The notes under the pieces: generated by a model | The model's database searches: none | What the model saw: the letters and a program-made list of their open reading frames with translations, nothing else | Told to the model about the DNA's origin: nothing | Assembly: GCF_002750855.1 (NCBI RefSeq) | Contig: NZ_NWUC01000006.1 | Location: 1 to 64,000 of the forward strand | From: Neopararhizobium haloflavum | Lineage (GTDB): Bacteria; Pseudomonadota; Alphaproteobacteria; Rhizobiales; Rhizobiaceae | DNA: 64,000 nucleotides | Direction: 5' to 3' | Shown: positions 1-10,455 of the stretch, one piece after another | Numbering within the stretch: the stretch's first letter is position 1 | Layout: every line of letters starts with the position of its first letter | Program-made: the position numbers and the translations under genes

Positions 1-85
1 CATCGACAACCCGTTCGGCACGAGGTCGTCACCCATGTCTTAGGTACATTCTGTTACCCATGTCTCCGGGTCGTACCTGCATCTG

Positions 86-177
<92 letters not shown>

Positions 178-504
178 AGGCGCCATATGCACGGTGGTCA
201 CGTGCGGGCGCTGTCATAGCGAGCAGCGGCGCCGGGCACAAGGCCATCACGCTCGAATTTTCGTGATCGTGCTTGACTTCGGACCGGCCTTCCCGTATCC
301 GCCACTGGTCTTCGGAATGGCCAAGTCCGTCCGGAGCACATGCGCATTGCCGACTGCCGGTTCAATTGCGCATTCTCGCCGGTCCGGCCTGTCGATGCAG
401 CGCGATTTATGCCTCGCGGCGGTTCGGACCATGACCGACTGACAAAAAGACGGCTCCACGGCCAGCCTGGTCTGGAAGCCGGAACGAACATCGAAAGGCA
501 AAAA
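178..504. other. Intergenic region between tRNA-Ser and rplU
   Basis: 327 bases without a convincing gene. Open frames here either run in frame into rplU (N-terminal extension of the L21 frame) or are antisense to it, and they lack family resemblance. It carries a candidate rplU promoter at 273-301. The long leader could hold a ribosomal-protein control element, but I see no clear conserved structure. Confidence 0.5.
273..301 (+). promoter_or_regulatory. Candidate sigma-70 promoter for rplU-rpmA
   Basis: TTGACT (273-278) and TATCCG (296-301) are separated by 17 bases, upstream of rplU. It is the best -35/-10 pair I found in the 178-504 gap. The leader to the rplU ATG would be about 195 nt. 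Assigned by eye from consensus only. Confidence 0.4.
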
Positions 505-1146
505 ATGTTCGCAGTCATCAAGACGGGCGGTAAGCAGTACCGCGTCGCAGCCGACGAGACGCTGACGGTCGAGAAGACCGCCGGTGAAGTCGGCGACATC
601 ATCGAATTCGCTGAAGTGCTGATGGTCGGCGAAGGCGCCGATGCCAAGATCGGCGCACCCTTCGTCGAGGGCGCGATGGTCACCGCAGAGGTCGTCGAGC
701 ACGGCCGCGCCCGCAAGGTCATCGCCTTCAAGAAGCGTCGTCGCCAGAACTCCAAGCGCATGCGCGGCCATCGCCAGCACCAGACGCTGGTCCGCATCTC
801 GGAGATCCTGACGGACGGCAAGAAGCCTTCCAAGAAGGCTGCCGCCAAGACGGATGCCCCCGCAAAGCCGGCTAAGGCCGAAGCGCCGAAGGCGGAGGCC
901 AAGACCGAACAGAGCGAGGCTCCTGCCACCCTGTTCAAGGCGCCGAAAGGCAAGGCCGACGACCTGACCGCGATCAAGGGCATCGGCCCGAAAGCCGCAG
1001 AGCAGCTGGGCGAACAGGGCATCACCACCTTCGCTCAGATCGCCAAGCTTACCGACAAGGACATCGCCAAGATCGACGAAGTCATGCCGTTCAGCGCTGC
1101 CCAGATCGAGGACTGGCGCGAACAGGCTAAGGCTCTCGCGAAGTAA
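505..1146 (+). CDS. rplU: 50S ribosomal protein L21 with C-terminal helix-hairpin-helix extension
   Basis: Large-subunit ribosomal protein that binds 23S rRNA. The ATG at 505 starts [14 protein letters not shown], the invariant L21 N-terminus, so the longer open frame upstream is not the real protein. The usual L21 is about 103 residues; this one is 213. After the core (1 to about 105, including [15 protein letters not shown]) comes a Lys/Ala/Glu-rich linker, then residues 152-213 with [19 protein letters not shown], a helix-hairpin-helix-type motif. Extended L21 is known in Rhizobiales. It is the first gene of the rplU-rpmA pair, 32 bases before rpmA. Confidence 0.97.
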   Translation: MFAVIKTGGKQYRVAADETLTVEKTAGEVGDIIEFAEVLMVGEGADAKIGAPFVEGAMVTAEVVEHGRARKVIAFKKRRRQNSKRMRGHRQHQTLVRISEILTDGKKPSKKAAAKTDAPAKPAKAEAPKAEAKTEQSEAPATLFKAPKGKADDLTAIKGIGPKAAEQLGEQGITTFAQIAKLTDKDIAKIDEVMPFSAAQIEDWREQAKALAK

Positions 1147-1178
1147 TCTCGGCGAAACAAGGATTTAAGGAGAACACC

Positions 1179-1448
1179 ATGGCACACAAGAAAGCTGGCG
1201 GTTCCTCGCGCAACGGTCGTGATTCCGAATCCAAGCGCCTTGGCGTGAAGAAGTTCGGCGGACAGAGCGTCGTCTCGGGCAACATCCTCGTGCGCCAACG
1301 CGGCACGAAGTGGCATCCGGGCTCGGGCGTCGGGCTGGGCAAGGACCACACCATTTTTGCGATTACCGACGGCCATGTTTCGTTCCGCACGAAAGCCAAT
1401 GGTCGTACCTACGTGTCCGTGATGCCAATCGCGGACGCAGCGGAGTAG
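1179..1448 (+). CDS. rpmA: 50S ribosomal protein L27
   Basis: Large-subunit protein whose N-terminus lies near the peptidyl-transferase centre. The 89-residue product starts [20 protein letters not shown], typical of L27, with the conserved GTKWHPG and [10 protein letters not shown] segments. There is no N-terminal prepeptide of the Firmicutes type. A clear AAGGAG ribosome-binding site precedes the ATG. Cotranscribed with rplU and followed by an intrinsic terminator at 1522-1556. Confidence 0.98.
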   Translation: MAHKKAGGSSRNGRDSESKRLGVKKFGGQSVVSGNILVRQRGTKWHPGSGVGLGKDHTIFAITDGHVSFRTKANGRTYVSVMPIADAAE

Positions 1449-1521
1449 CCGGCACCGCTCAAAAAATCAGCCGGCGTCTCATCGACCCGGCTGACTTTCA
1501 AGGTCCAGGCCACGTTCAAAG

Positions 1522-1556
1522 GGGAAGATGGGGCAATCCCATCTTCCCTTTTTCCT
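1522..1556 (+). terminator. Intrinsic terminator of rplU-rpmA
   Basis: A perfect 11-bp stem (1522-1532 with 1538-1548) with a 5-base loop is followed directly by TTTTTCCTTT. It is the clearest Rho-independent terminator in the window, and ends just before the GNAT gene at 1577. Confidence 0.9.
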
Positions 1557-1576
1557 TTCGAACGGAGGACTGACCC

Positions 1577-2206
1577 ATGTTGCTGGACTTGGAAGACGAA
1601 TGTCGGAGCGATTCCTCGCCCGACGAAAGACGGCCGGACTGTCCGGTCTTGCTGACCGAGAGGCTGGTCTTGCGCCGGCCCCATCTCGACGACGCGGACG
1701 CCCTTGCCAATCTCGCCAACAATCTGCGCGTGGCCTCGATGGTTTCGCGTATGCCGCACCCTTATACGCACGCGGACGCCGAAGATTTCATTCGACGTGC
1801 CAAGACGGGCGGGATCGGCAAATGCGTCTACGCGGTGACCATCGCAGAAACCGGGGAATTCGTCGGTTGCGCCGGCATTGAACCACATGCGGACGAGGAA
1901 ACGGTCGAGCTTGGCTACTGGATCGGGGAAGCGTTCTGGAACCGCGGCTATGCCACCGAAGCGGCCCACGCGGTGATCGACATGATCTTTCGTACGCGGG
2001 ATGTCACCGCGATCGAGGCCCGATGCCGGGTCACCAACCCCGCCTCTCGGCGAGTGATCCAGAAGTCGGGTTTTCAGCATCAGGGCAACGGCATGGTTCC
2101 GTCCATGGCGCTGGGCGGTGCGCTGCCGGTGGAATGGTACCGCCTCGATCGCAAGACATGGCTGTCGCTGAGGAGCTGGGCTGCCATCAAGGAGCGGGGA
2201 CGATGA
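1577..2206 (+). CDS. GNAT family N-acetyltransferase (RimJ/RimL-like), first of a tandem pair
   Basis: Probable acetyl-CoA-dependent N-acyltransferase of the RimJ/RimL type; the substrate is unknown. The 209-residue protein has LLTERLVLRRPHLDDADALA near the N-terminus, ELGYWIGEAFWNRGYATEAA in the acetyl-CoA site region, and the late ARCRVTNPASRRVIQKSGFQ segment, all typical of this GNAT branch. GGAGG lies upstream of the ATG. Its stop overlaps the start of the next GNAT gene (ATGA), so the two are translationally coupled. The two proteins look like diverged paralogues. Confidence 0.9.
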   Translation: MLLDLEDECRSDSSPDERRPDCPVLLTERLVLRRPHLDDADALANLANNLRVASMVSRMPHPYTHADAEDFIRRAKTGGIGKCVYAVTIAETGEFVGCAGIEPHADEETVELGYWIGEAFWNRGYATEAAHAVIDMIFRTRDVTAIEARCRVTNPASRRVIQKSGFQHQGNGMVPSMALGGALPVEWYRLDRKTWLSLRSWAAIKERGR

Positions 2207-2763
2207 AGGAGCACATGCAGAACGCCATGATCGTCACGCCCCGCCTCGTGCTGCGTGCGCCGGCCATGGACGACGCCGGCGCCATCGCCGCCGCATTGGG
2301 CGAGTTCGAGGTCGCACGCATGCTGGCGCGCGTGCCACAGCCTTACGATCTCACCGATGCACGCCAATGGCTGACATCGATCGCCGAGCAGCAGTCGGCT
2401 CCCTTCGAGCGCCATTTCGCGGTGACGCTCGAAGGAAGACTGGTCGGAATGATCGGACTGGAGAAGCGATCAGATCGACCTGAAATCGGTTACTGGCTGG
2501 AGAAGTCGTGCTGGGGCCGCGGCGTCATGAGCGAGGCGGTGGGCGCCGCTGTCACCTGGTTTTTCGACACAACGCCATTCGACACGCTGTTCGCTGGCGT
2601 CTTTGCCGACAATCCCGCATCTTTCAAGCTGCAGGAAAAACTCGGCTTTCAGGTGACCGGACGCTCCGACGTCTTCTCCGTCGGGCGCAACGCAATGGTT
2701 GCCCACATCGAGACCGCCCTGACGCGCGAAGCCTTCCGCCAGGCCGTGCCGCAGGCCGCGTGA
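2203..2763 (+). CDS. GNAT family N-acetyltransferase (RimJ/RimL-like), second of a tandem pair
   Basis: The 186-residue product starts at the ATG overlapping the upstream GNAT stop. The longer open frame beginning inside that gene is out of frame with it and lacks family sequence. It carries TPRLVLRAPAMDDAGAIA, EIGYWLEKSCWGRGVMSEAV and FADNPASFKLQEKLGFQ, the same three landmarks as its neighbour. Cytosolic acetyltransferase; the target could be a ribosomal protein N-terminus or a small molecule. A strong stem-loop follows at 2789-2818. Confidence 0.88.
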   Translation: MKEHMQNAMIVTPRLVLRAPAMDDAGAIAAALGEFEVARMLARVPQPYDLTDARQWLTSIAEQQSAPFERHFAVTLEGRLVGMIGLEKRSDRPEIGYWLEKSCWGRGVMSEAVGAAVTWFFDTTPFDTLFAGVFADNPASFKLQEKLGFQVTGRSDVFSVGRNAMVAHIETALTREAFRQAVPQAA

Positions 2764-2788
2764 TCCGCAATCGTCGCCATCCAAGCCG

Positions 2789-2818
2789 CCCGGCACGGTA
2801 CCAAAGGACCGTGCCGGG
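2789..2818 (+). terminator. Terminator-like hairpin after the GNAT pair
   Basis: An 11-bp perfect stem (2789-2799 with 2808-2818) with an 8-base loop lies 25 bases past the GNAT stop. Only TT follows, so the U-tract is weak. It may terminate with Rho or act as a 3' end stabiliser. Confidence 0.55.
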
Positions 2819-2889
2819 TTAGTGACGCCATGGGAACATCGCTCACGCGCCGCTGTTTCGTTGCTGTCAATCATCAAGGAGACGCAGCG

Positions 2890-3213
2890 ATGAAAACGAT
2901 TATGACGATCGCGGCCGCCGCCGCCTTCACCGTGCTATCCACCGGTTCGTCCTTGGCGCAATGTGCCGACGACCAATCCGCCGGCATCTCCAAGGACGGC
3001 ACCACCGCGCCGCTGGAGGACGGTGTCGACAACTCCGCGACGACCGGCTCGACCAGCGGCGACGGCGTCACAAAGGACGGAAGCAGCGCGCCGCTCGAGA
3101 CGGATGAGGACATTGCCATGTCCGACGACGACGTCCAGGCCCAGCAACAGGGTGAAGACACCGACATGGCTGAAGCTGATGCCATGGAAGAGGATTGCGT
3201 CGAGCCAAGCTGA
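2890..3213 (+). CDS. Small acidic secreted protein with two internal repeats
   Basis: I do not recognise a named family. The ATG at 2890 has AAGGAG upstream and gives 107 residues; the longer frame from 2830 would bury the signal peptide. Residues 1-23 form a signal peptide (hydrophobic core, then SSLAQ). The mature part is strongly acidic and low in hydrophobics. It contains two copies of a motif, SKDGTTAPLEDG (about 34-45) and TKDGSSAPLETD (about 61-72), and cysteines at about 25 and 103 that could pair. Inferred to be periplasmic or secreted. It stands alone between a terminator and the obgE promoter. Confidence 0.75.
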   Translation: MKTIMTIAAAAAFTVLSTGSSLAQCADDQSAGISKDGTTAPLEDGVDNSATTGSTSGDGVTKDGSSAPLETDEDIAMSDDDVQAQQQGEDTDMAEADAMEEDCVEPS

Positions 3214-4389
<1,176 letters not shown>

Positions 4390-4400
4390 GGCCCCACCTC

Positions 4401-5546
4401 ATGGAGTTGGAACGCAAACCTGTCGGCGCCTATCGACGGATTGTCGTCAAGATCGGCTCGGCGCTGCTCGTCGACCGGGCCAGCGGCCTCAGGCACGATT
4501 GGTTGACGGCGCTGTCCGAAGATATCGCCGCGCTCAGGGCAGCAGGCGCCGATGTTCTTGTCGTCTCCTCCGGCGCGATCGCGCTGGGGCGCTCGGTGCT
4601 CGATATGCCGAGCGGCCTTTTGAAGCTCGAAGGAAGCCAGGCGGCAGCGGCAGTGGGTCAGATCGCCCTTGCCCGTGCCTGGTCTTCTGCGCTGGCTGCC
4701 CACGACATCATTGCCGGCCAGGTCCTGCTGACGCTGGGCGACACCGAGGATCGGCGCCGCTATCTCAACGCCCGCGCCACCGTCTCCGAACTGCTCAAGC
4801 TCGGTGCCATTCCGATCGTCAACGAGAACGATACGGTGGCAACGACCGAGATCCGATACGGCGACAACGATCGACTTGCCGCGCGCGTCGCGACGATGAT
4901 CGGCGCCGATCTTCTGATCCTGTTATCCGACATCGACGGTCTCTACTCCGCTTCGCCGAGTGTCGATCCCGAAGCGCGCCATATTCCCGTGGTCACAGCG
5001 ATCACGCCGGAGATCGAAGCGATGGCCGGCGGCGCCGCCTCGGAACTTTCGCGCGGGGGCATGCGCACCAAGATCGATGCCGGCAGGATCGCAACCAACG
5101 CCGGATGCGCCATGATCATCGCTTCCGGCAAGGACGCCCACGCCCTTGCGCAAATCGACCGTGGCGCGCGGACAAGCTGGTTCGCACCCAACCCGACGCC
5201 GGTGACGGCACGCAAGACGTGGATTGCCGGACAACTGACACCGATGGGCACGCTGACCATCGACCGCGGAGCCGAACGCGCGCTGCGCATGGGCAAGAGC
5301 CTTCTGCCGGCCGGGGTTCGCGCCCTTACGGGAGATTTTGCCCGCGGCGATACGGTGGCCATTTGCACCGAGGAAGGCAACGAGATCGCCCGCGGGCTCG
5401 TTGCATATGACGCCGAGGAAGCAAACCGCATCGCCGGTTGCAAGACGGCCGAAATCGAAACGATCCTCGGCTATTCCGGTCGCGCCGCGATGGTTCATCG
5501 CGACGACCTGGTGTTGACAGCAGGGGCGCGACAGCCGATTGCATGA
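4401..5546 (+). CDS. proB: Glutamate 5-kinase
   Basis: Phosphorylates glutamate with ATP to gamma-glutamyl phosphate, the first committed step of proline synthesis. The 381-residue protein has an amino-acid kinase domain ([13 protein letters not shown] near the N-terminus, [49 protein letters not shown]) and a C-terminal PUA domain (from about 280, [20 protein letters not shown]). It sits between obgE and proA, and its stop overlaps an in-frame ATG of proA. Confidence 0.97.
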   Translation: MELERKPVGAYRRIVVKIGSALLVDRASGLRHDWLTALSEDIAALRAAGADVLVVSSGAIALGRSVLDMPSGLLKLEGSQAAAAVGQIALARAWSSALAAHDIIAGQVLLTLGDTEDRRRYLNARATVSELLKLGAIPIVNENDTVATTEIRYGDNDRLAARVATMIGADLLILLSDIDGLYSASPSVDPEARHIPVVTAITPEIEAMAGGAASELSRGGMRTKIDAGRIATNAGCAMIIASGKDAHALAQIDRGARTSWFAPNPTPVTARKTWIAGQLTPMGTLTIDRGAERALRMGKSLLPAGVRALTGDFARGDTVAICTEEGNEIARGLVAYDAEEANRIAGCKTAEIETILGYSGRAAMVHRDDLVLTAGARQPIA

Positions 5547-5569
5547 AGCGCAATTCGCGGAGCAAGACG

Positions 5570-6856
5570 ATGCTGCACCAGGTTCAGACGAACGACAATG
5601 GCCTTGAGGGTCTGATGACTGCGCTCGGCACGCAGGCCCGGACGGCAAGCCGCCCGCTTGCGATCGCCTCCACTGACCAGAAGAACCGCGCGCTTGGCGC
5701 GATGGCCGATGCTCTCATCGCCGACATGGATGAAATCCTGGCCGCGAACACGGCCGATCTGGCCAAAGCCCGCGACAACGATCTTTCCCATTCCTTCATC
5801 GATCGGCTGGAGTTGGACGCCGACCGCGTTCACGCCATGGCCGAGGGCATCCGCGCCATCGCAGCGCTGGACGATCCTGTCGGCGCGGTCATCGCTGCAT
5901 GGGAGCGGCCGAACGGTCTTGAGATCGAGCGGGTGCGCACTCCGCTCGGCGTTGTCGGCGTCATCTACGAAAGCCGGCCCAACGTGACTGCCGATGCTGG
6001 CGCTCTCTGCCTCAAGGCGGGCAACGCGGTGATCCTGCGCGGCGGCTCCGACAGCTTGAATTCTTCGCGCGCCATTCACGCCTGTCTCGTTCGCGGATTG
6101 AAGGCCGCGGGCCTTCCCGAACACGCGATTCAACTGGTGCCGACCGCAGATCGCGCCGCGGTGGGGTCCATGCTGGCGGGCCTTGCCGGCGCTATCGACG
6201 TGATCATCCCGCGCGGCGGCAAGAGCCTCGTTGCCCGCGTCCAGAACGAGGCACGGGTGCCGGTCTTCGCTCATCTCGAAGGGCTATGCCACCTTTACGT
6301 CGATGCGTCGGCCGATATCGAGATGGCAAAGACAATCGCGGTCAATGCCAAGATGCGTCGAACCGGAATCTGTGGCGCCGCCGAAACCCTTCTGGTCGAT
6401 GGTGCGGCGGCAGCGACACATCTCATGCCGATCCTGACGGCACTGACGGAGGCCGGGTGCGAGATTCGGGCCTCGGCGGCGGTGCTGAAGGTTTTTCCAG
6501 GTTTCAAGCCCGCCAGCGACGAGGATTGGTCGACGGAATATCTCGACGCGGTCATTTCGGTTGCCCTGGTGGATGGCGTGGCCGGGGCGCTGGCTCATAT
6601 CCAGCGTTACTCCTCGCATCACACGGAAGCTGTCATCGCCGAAGACCCCGCGGTGGTCGAACGGTTTTTCAACGAAGTTGATTCAGCAATCCTGTTGCAC
6701 AACGCTTCGACCCAGTTCGCCGACGGCGGCGAGTTCGGCATGGGCGCCGAAATCGGCATCGCCACCGGCAAGATGCACGCCCGCGGTCCGATCGGCGTGG
6801 AACAGCTGACATCATTCAAGTATCGCGTGCGCGGTACCGGGCAGACCAGACCCTGA
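5570..6856 (+). CDS. proA: Glutamate-5-semialdehyde dehydrogenase (gamma-glutamyl phosphate reductase)
   Basis: NADPH-dependent reduction of gamma-glutamyl phosphate to glutamate semialdehyde, directly after ProB. The aldehyde-dehydrogenase-type protein has [29 protein letters not shown] and [14 protein letters not shown], with the catalytic Cys. The chosen ATG (5570) has a GGAG-like site and gives 428 residues. The upstream ATG at 5543 overlaps the proB stop and would add 9 residues, so it cannot be excluded. The C-terminus [19 protein letters not shown] is typical of ProA. Confidence 0.95.
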   Translation: MLHQVQTNDNGLEGLMTALGTQARTASRPLAIASTDQKNRALGAMADALIADMDEILAANTADLAKARDNDLSHSFIDRLELDADRVHAMAEGIRAIAALDDPVGAVIAAWERPNGLEIERVRTPLGVVGVIYESRPNVTADAGALCLKAGNAVILRGGSDSLNSSRAIHACLVRGLKAAGLPEHAIQLVPTADRAAVGSMLAGLAGAIDVIIPRGGKSLVARVQNEARVPVFAHLEGLCHLYVDASADIEMAKTIAVNAKMRRTGICGAAETLLVDGAAAATHLMPILTALTEAGCEIRASAAVLKVFPGFKPASDEDWSTEYLDAVISVALVDGVAGALAHIQRYSSHHTEAVIAEDPAVVERFFNEVDSAILLHNASTQFADGGEFGMGAEIGIATGKMHARGPIGVEQLTSFKYRVRGTGQTRP

Positions 6857-6858
6857 CC

Positions 6859-7500
6859 GTGACGGTCGACAAGGCGATGCTTGCGCCTCGGCATGCGCAC
6901 ATGCCGCATGTCGAGGCCGGCATGCGTGTCGGGTTGTTCGGCGGGTCGTTCAATCCGCCGCATGCCGGTCATTCGCTCGTCGCTGAAATCGCCCTGCGCC
7001 GCCTGCATCTGCAGCAGATTTGGTGGATTGTCACACCGGGCAATCCGCTGAAATCACGGGGGGAACTGGCCAGTCTTCCTGAGCGCATCTCCGCAAGCGA
7101 AGCGCTCGTCACTGACCCGCGCATCAAGGTGACAGCCTTCGAGGCGACCCATGGCCTTCGCTACACGGCCGAGACGCTCGCGCTCGTCAAGGCGCGCAAT
7201 CGCGACGTTCATTTCGTATGGGTCATGGGCGCCGACAATCTGGCGAACTTCCATCACTGGCAAAACTGGCAAATGATCGCACGCACGTTCCCCATTGCCG
7301 TCATAGATCGGCCCGGCGCAACGCTGTCCTACCTTTCTGCCAAGATGACCAAGACCTTCGCCCACGCGCGGATCGATGAAGAGGATGCATCCCGGCTGGC
7401 CCTGATGAAGCCTCCAGCATGGACCTTTATCCACGGTCCGCGCTCGTCCTTGTCGTCGACAGCCTTGCGCGCCGCGCCCGTCCCTATCCCGAAGAGGTAG
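6859..7500 (+). CDS. nadD: Nicotinate-nucleotide adenylyltransferase
   Basis: Transfers AMP to nicotinate mononucleotide in NAD synthesis. GLFGGSFNPPHAGHS carries the nucleotidyltransferase GxFxPxHxGH site; VMGADNL and the C-terminal SSLSSTALR (ISSTxIR-type) complete the active site. The frame opens with GTG at 6859, 3 bases after the proA stop, giving 213 residues. ATGs at 6880, 6901 and 6922 are possible shorter starts; MPHVEAGMRVGLFGG at 6901 resembles rhizobial NadD N-termini. Last gene of the obgE unit. Confidence 0.95.
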   Translation: MTVDKAMLAPRHAHMPHVEAGMRVGLFGGSFNPPHAGHSLVAEIALRRLHLQQIWWIVTPGNPLKSRGELASLPERISASEALVTDPRIKVTAFEATHGLRYTAETLALVKARNRDVHFVWVMGADNLANFHHWQNWQMIARTFPIAVIDRPGATLSYLSAKMTKTFAHARIDEEDASRLALMKPPAWTFIHGPRSSLSSTALRAAPVPIPKR

Positions 7501-7543
7501 CAACGGCCCAAAAAATACGCTGGTGACGGCAACTTCTTGTGTC

Positions 7544-7573
7544 TTGAAACCTTTAACGCGGCGAGACTATCAT
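7544..7573 (+). promoter_or_regulatory. Candidate sigma-70 promoter for rsfS
   Basis: TTGAAA (7544-7549) and TATCAT (7568-7573) with an 18-base spacer lie in the 124-base gap between nadD and rsfS. The gap suggests rsfS-rlmH can be transcribed independently of obgE-nadD. Confidence 0.4.
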
Positions 7574-7624
7574 TACATCTGCTTCGACACCGATGTCGTC
7601 GAAAGCAACGACGCTGGTTCTTGA

Positions 7625-8059
7625 TTGTTGGAAAGGGAAACGGTTCTGAGAACAGCACACGCGAAGGGAAATGCCGTCGGCACTTTTTCCTCAGCCACGG
7701 GAAGCGGCACTGATGCTGCCGACCGTGCGCTTCACCTGATCCTCGAATGCCTCGAGGACTCCAAGGCCGAAGATATCGTCACCATAGACATTGCCGGAAA
7801 GTCGGCGCTTGGCGACCACATGGTGGTGGTTTCCGGGCGATCGAACCGACATGTCTCGGCGATATGCGATCAGCTCATCCGTCAGATCAAAGATGCCGGT
7901 CTCGGCACGGCTCGTGTCGAAGGGCTGGCGACGGGCGATTGGGTGCTGATCGACACCGGCGATGTCATCGTGCACGTCTTCCGTCCCGAAATCCGCGAAT
8001 TCTACAATCTGGAAAAGATGTGGATGACGCCGGAGCTCGGTGAAGAAACGCTGCACTGA
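7625..8059 (+). CDS. rsfS: Ribosome silencing factor RsfS (Iojap family)
   Basis: Binds L14 on the 50S subunit and blocks joining with 30S during starvation. The 144-residue frame contains LEDSKAEDIVTIDIAGKSAL, DHMVVVSGRSNRHVSAICDQL, EGLATGDWVLIDTGDVIVHVF and REFYNLEKMW, the full Iojap signature. No in-frame ATG exists upstream of the conserved core; TTG codons at 7625 and 7628 are the only likely starts, so the exact N-terminus is uncertain. rlmH follows, as in many bacteria. Confidence 0.93.
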   Translation: MLERETVLRTAHAKGNAVGTFSSATGSGTDAADRALHLILECLEDSKAEDIVTIDIAGKSALGDHMVVVSGRSNRHVSAICDQLIRQIKDAGLGTARVEGLATGDWVLIDTGDVIVHVFRPEIREFYNLEKMWMTPELGEETLH

Positions 8060-8132
8060 GAAACGAGACGGCGGACGATCGGCCTGAAGGCCGGCTTGGC
8101 GCTTGCCCGCTGGTCGGCCGGATAGAGATGGT

Positions 8133-8615
8133 ATGAGGATTACGCTGATCGCCGTCGGCAAGCTGAAGGCCGGCCCCGAGCGCGACCTTGCGGCGCGCTA
8201 CATTGACCGGCTAGCGAAGTCGGGTCCCCCGCTCGGCTTTGAATTCCGGCGCGTCGTCGAATTGCCGGAGAGCCGCGCATCGTCATCACAGGCGCGAAAG
8301 GCGGACGAGGCAGACGCCATCCTGAAGGCGGTCCCGTCCGACGGAGCGCTCCTCGCCCTCGACGAGCGCGGTGAGACGCCTGACTCTGAACGCTTCGCCG
8401 ACGATCTGGCAGCGATGCGTGATGGCGCGAAGCGCGATCTCGCCATCGTCATTGGCGGTGCCGACGGGCTGGATGACACGGTGCGGCAACGCGCCGACCG
8501 GGTCATTTCTTTCGGCCGCCTGACATGGCCGCACCAGATCGTGCGCATCCTTTTGGCCGAACAGCTTTATCGTGCGATCACGATCCTGTCCGGCCACCCC
8601 TATCACCGCAGTTGA
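8133..8615 (+). CDS. rlmH: 23S rRNA (pseudouridine1915-N3)-methyltransferase RlmH
   Basis: SPOUT-class methyltransferase that methylates pseudouridine 1915 in 23S rRNA. The 160-residue protein starts MRITLIAVGKLKAGPERDL at 8133; upstream in-frame codons lack homology. The C-terminal SAM-binding knot is seen in LALDERGET, FVIGGADGL-like AIVIGGADGLDD, and SFGRLTWPHQIVRILLAEQLYRA ending in HPYHRS. It converges on the TadG-like gene with only 10 bases between. Confidence 0.95.
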   Translation: MRITLIAVGKLKAGPERDLAARYIDRLAKSGPPLGFEFRRVVELPESRASSSQARKADEADAILKAVPSDGALLALDERGETPDSERFADDLAAMRDGAKRDLAIVIGGADGLDDTVRQRADRVISFGRLTWPHQIVRILLAEQLYRAITILSGHPYHRS

Positions 8616-8625
8616 ACGACGACCC

Positions 8626-10263
8626 TCAGTGCGTGAAGTGAAGGGCCGCGACGTTGTCGGCGATCTTCGAGAACACCTTGGTCAGGTAGGACACATCGTT
8701 GACGACATAGTACTTGTCGGCATCGGTTGCGCAGCCGCTGTAAAGGTTGCGATTGTCGGCACTGTCGTCAGCCTTGAGCAGGATGGTGTAGATGTCCACC
8801 CGCCGATCCTTGAGGTAGGTGCAATTGGCCTTCATCCAAGCATTCACGTTGTTCCTCGCGCCGCCCGCATCCGTCTTCTGCATGCGGCCCGATGCGAGAT
8901 ATCCGTAGCTGCCATAGTCGGAACCGTTGGGCGTCTTCTTCGCACCGAAAATCTCGTTGACGCCGTCGGTGAGAAGGATGACCACCTTCTTGGTCGTCTG
9001 GCTGTCGAAGGCATCCCCGCCCTGATACGGTGATTCCGGCGAGAGCACGCGCGTGCCCCAGGCCAGGCCTTCGGCGGAATTAGTGCCGGAACCGTTCCAA
9101 TGCCTCATGTCGGCCACGGCCTTGTGCAGCAGCGTGAAATCGTCGGTCAGCGGCACCACGGGGGTGGGGCAGGCCCGGTTCGGGCCGTTGGTCAACTGGC
9201 CGCTCTGGCCGATCCTGCTCGTATCGGCATTCTTGTATTTCGCCACGGACCGCTGCACGGGTCCATGCGCGTCCGGAAAATCGGCCTTTGTCTTTCCCGA
9301 TTTGTCGTCGAGATAGTTGTTGTTCAACGAATTGCCGTCGTCGCCGCGCGTCAATGACTTGCGAGCGGGGTCGGAGGTTCGACTCTGGTCGAAATCCGGT
9401 TCGTCGGGGGCGAAATAGGGTACGAACAGCGTGTTTGGCTTCAGGTAGTCTGGTGCAGCGTCGACCGCAATGTCGCTTGGGCGCGCCTCGACACATCCCT
9501 TCCATTCCACCTTCAGCTGCTGATACAGCGCCAGATGATTGATCTTGCCGGACGCCGTCAGCAAGGCGCGGCTATCGCGCTTGCTATTGCTGTTGTCCGT
9601 GACAGGCACTCCCTCAGTTCCGAAATTCGCGCCATGAAAACGCGCCCGCGCCTCCTCGTCGATCCAAGACCAATCGAATTCGGCACCGCGAATGTTCACG
9701 GCCGTCACGTAGGGCACAAGGCCCATGCGGATGTTGCGCTGCGGGTTGTCCTCGGCGACCGTTTCGAGGATCCCGACCATCTCCTCGGCCGCCTCACGCA
9801 GAGCCTTGATCTTTTCTCCCGCCATCGAGCCCGTGTTGTCGAGCACCATGACCACTTCCAGCGCGTCGGTGGACTCGTATGCGCTTGCGCTGACCGATAC
9901 GCGCCCCGACTGGCCGAAGGCATGCATGATCGTCAACGGAACGTCTGCCGACGCCTCGGCCTCGGTCGCAATGTAGTTCGCGCCAATATCGGCCTTGAAA
10001 TCCGACTGGATATTCAGCAGGAAAGGGTCGCCGGAAGCCGACGCTGTCAGATAATCCGTGAAGAACAGCTCGCGCGACTCCGGAGCCTCCTGCAGCTTGG
10101 ACGCCGCCATCAGCGAGGCATCGACGCTATTCTGCAGCGAGTTCTTCGCCGCCGACAGCCGCGATACGTCGAGCGCAACGCCCGCGCTCAACAGCACAAC
10201 TGGAAGCGAAAGCGCGAAGAGAGCGGAAAAATTACCGTCTCTGGAATGGAAAAGCCCCCGCAT
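8626..10263 (-). CDS. TadG-like protein with von Willebrand factor A domain
   Basis: Resembles TadE/TadG-associated proteins with an N-terminal Flp-pilus-assembly transmembrane segment. The start at 10263 (MRGLFHSRDGNFSALF) places a single TM helix at about 11-32, then VALDVSRLSAAKNSLQNSVDAS. A vWA domain begins near residue 138 with a MIDAS motif LDNTGSMAGEK (Asp about 142) and a later LLTDGVNE. The rest (545 residues in all) is probably periplasmic. No other tad or pil genes are in the window, so its partner machinery, if any, is elsewhere. The function is not certain: secreted vWA proteins of this type are common in rhizobia. Confidence 0.85.
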   Translation of the reverse strand: MRGLFHSRDGNFSALFALSLPVVLLSAGVALDVSRLSAAKNSLQNSVDASLMAASKLQEAPESRELFFTDYLTASASGDPFLLNIQSDFKADIGANYIATEAEASADVPLTIMHAFGQSGRVSVSASAYESTDALEVVMVLDNTGSMAGEKIKALREAAEEMVGILETVAEDNPQRNIRMGLVPYVTAVNIRGAEFDWSWIDEEARARFHGANFGTEGVPVTDNSNSKRDSRALLTASGKINHLALYQQLKVEWKGCVEARPSDIAVDAAPDYLKPNTLFVPYFAPDEPDFDQSRTSDPARKSLTRGDDGNSLNNNYLDDKSGKTKADFPDAHGPVQRSVAKYKNADTSRIGQSGQLTNGPNRACPTPVVPLTDDFTLLHKAVADMRHWNGSGTNSAEGLAWGTRVLSPESPYQGGDAFDSQTTKKVVILLTDGVNEIFGAKKTPNGSDYGSYGYLASGRMQKTDAGGARNNVNAWMKANCTYLKDRRVDIYTILLKADDSADNRNLYSGCATDADKYYVVNDVSYLTKVFSKIADNVAALHFTH

Positions 10264-10455
10264 ATCTGCAACTCCCACAGGATAACATGCAGCAATGCTA
10301 GGCAAATCACCTTAAGACATGCTTTTCATAATGCGTAAAGTGGCGGACAGCCGGCATTCGGGCGCTGATTCATTGCATCTGGTTAACGGAGAGTGCGCGC
10401 ATCGCCTCAAACTCGACATCGTTCACGGCTTAAGGTGCTTCGAGTGATCAAGGAC

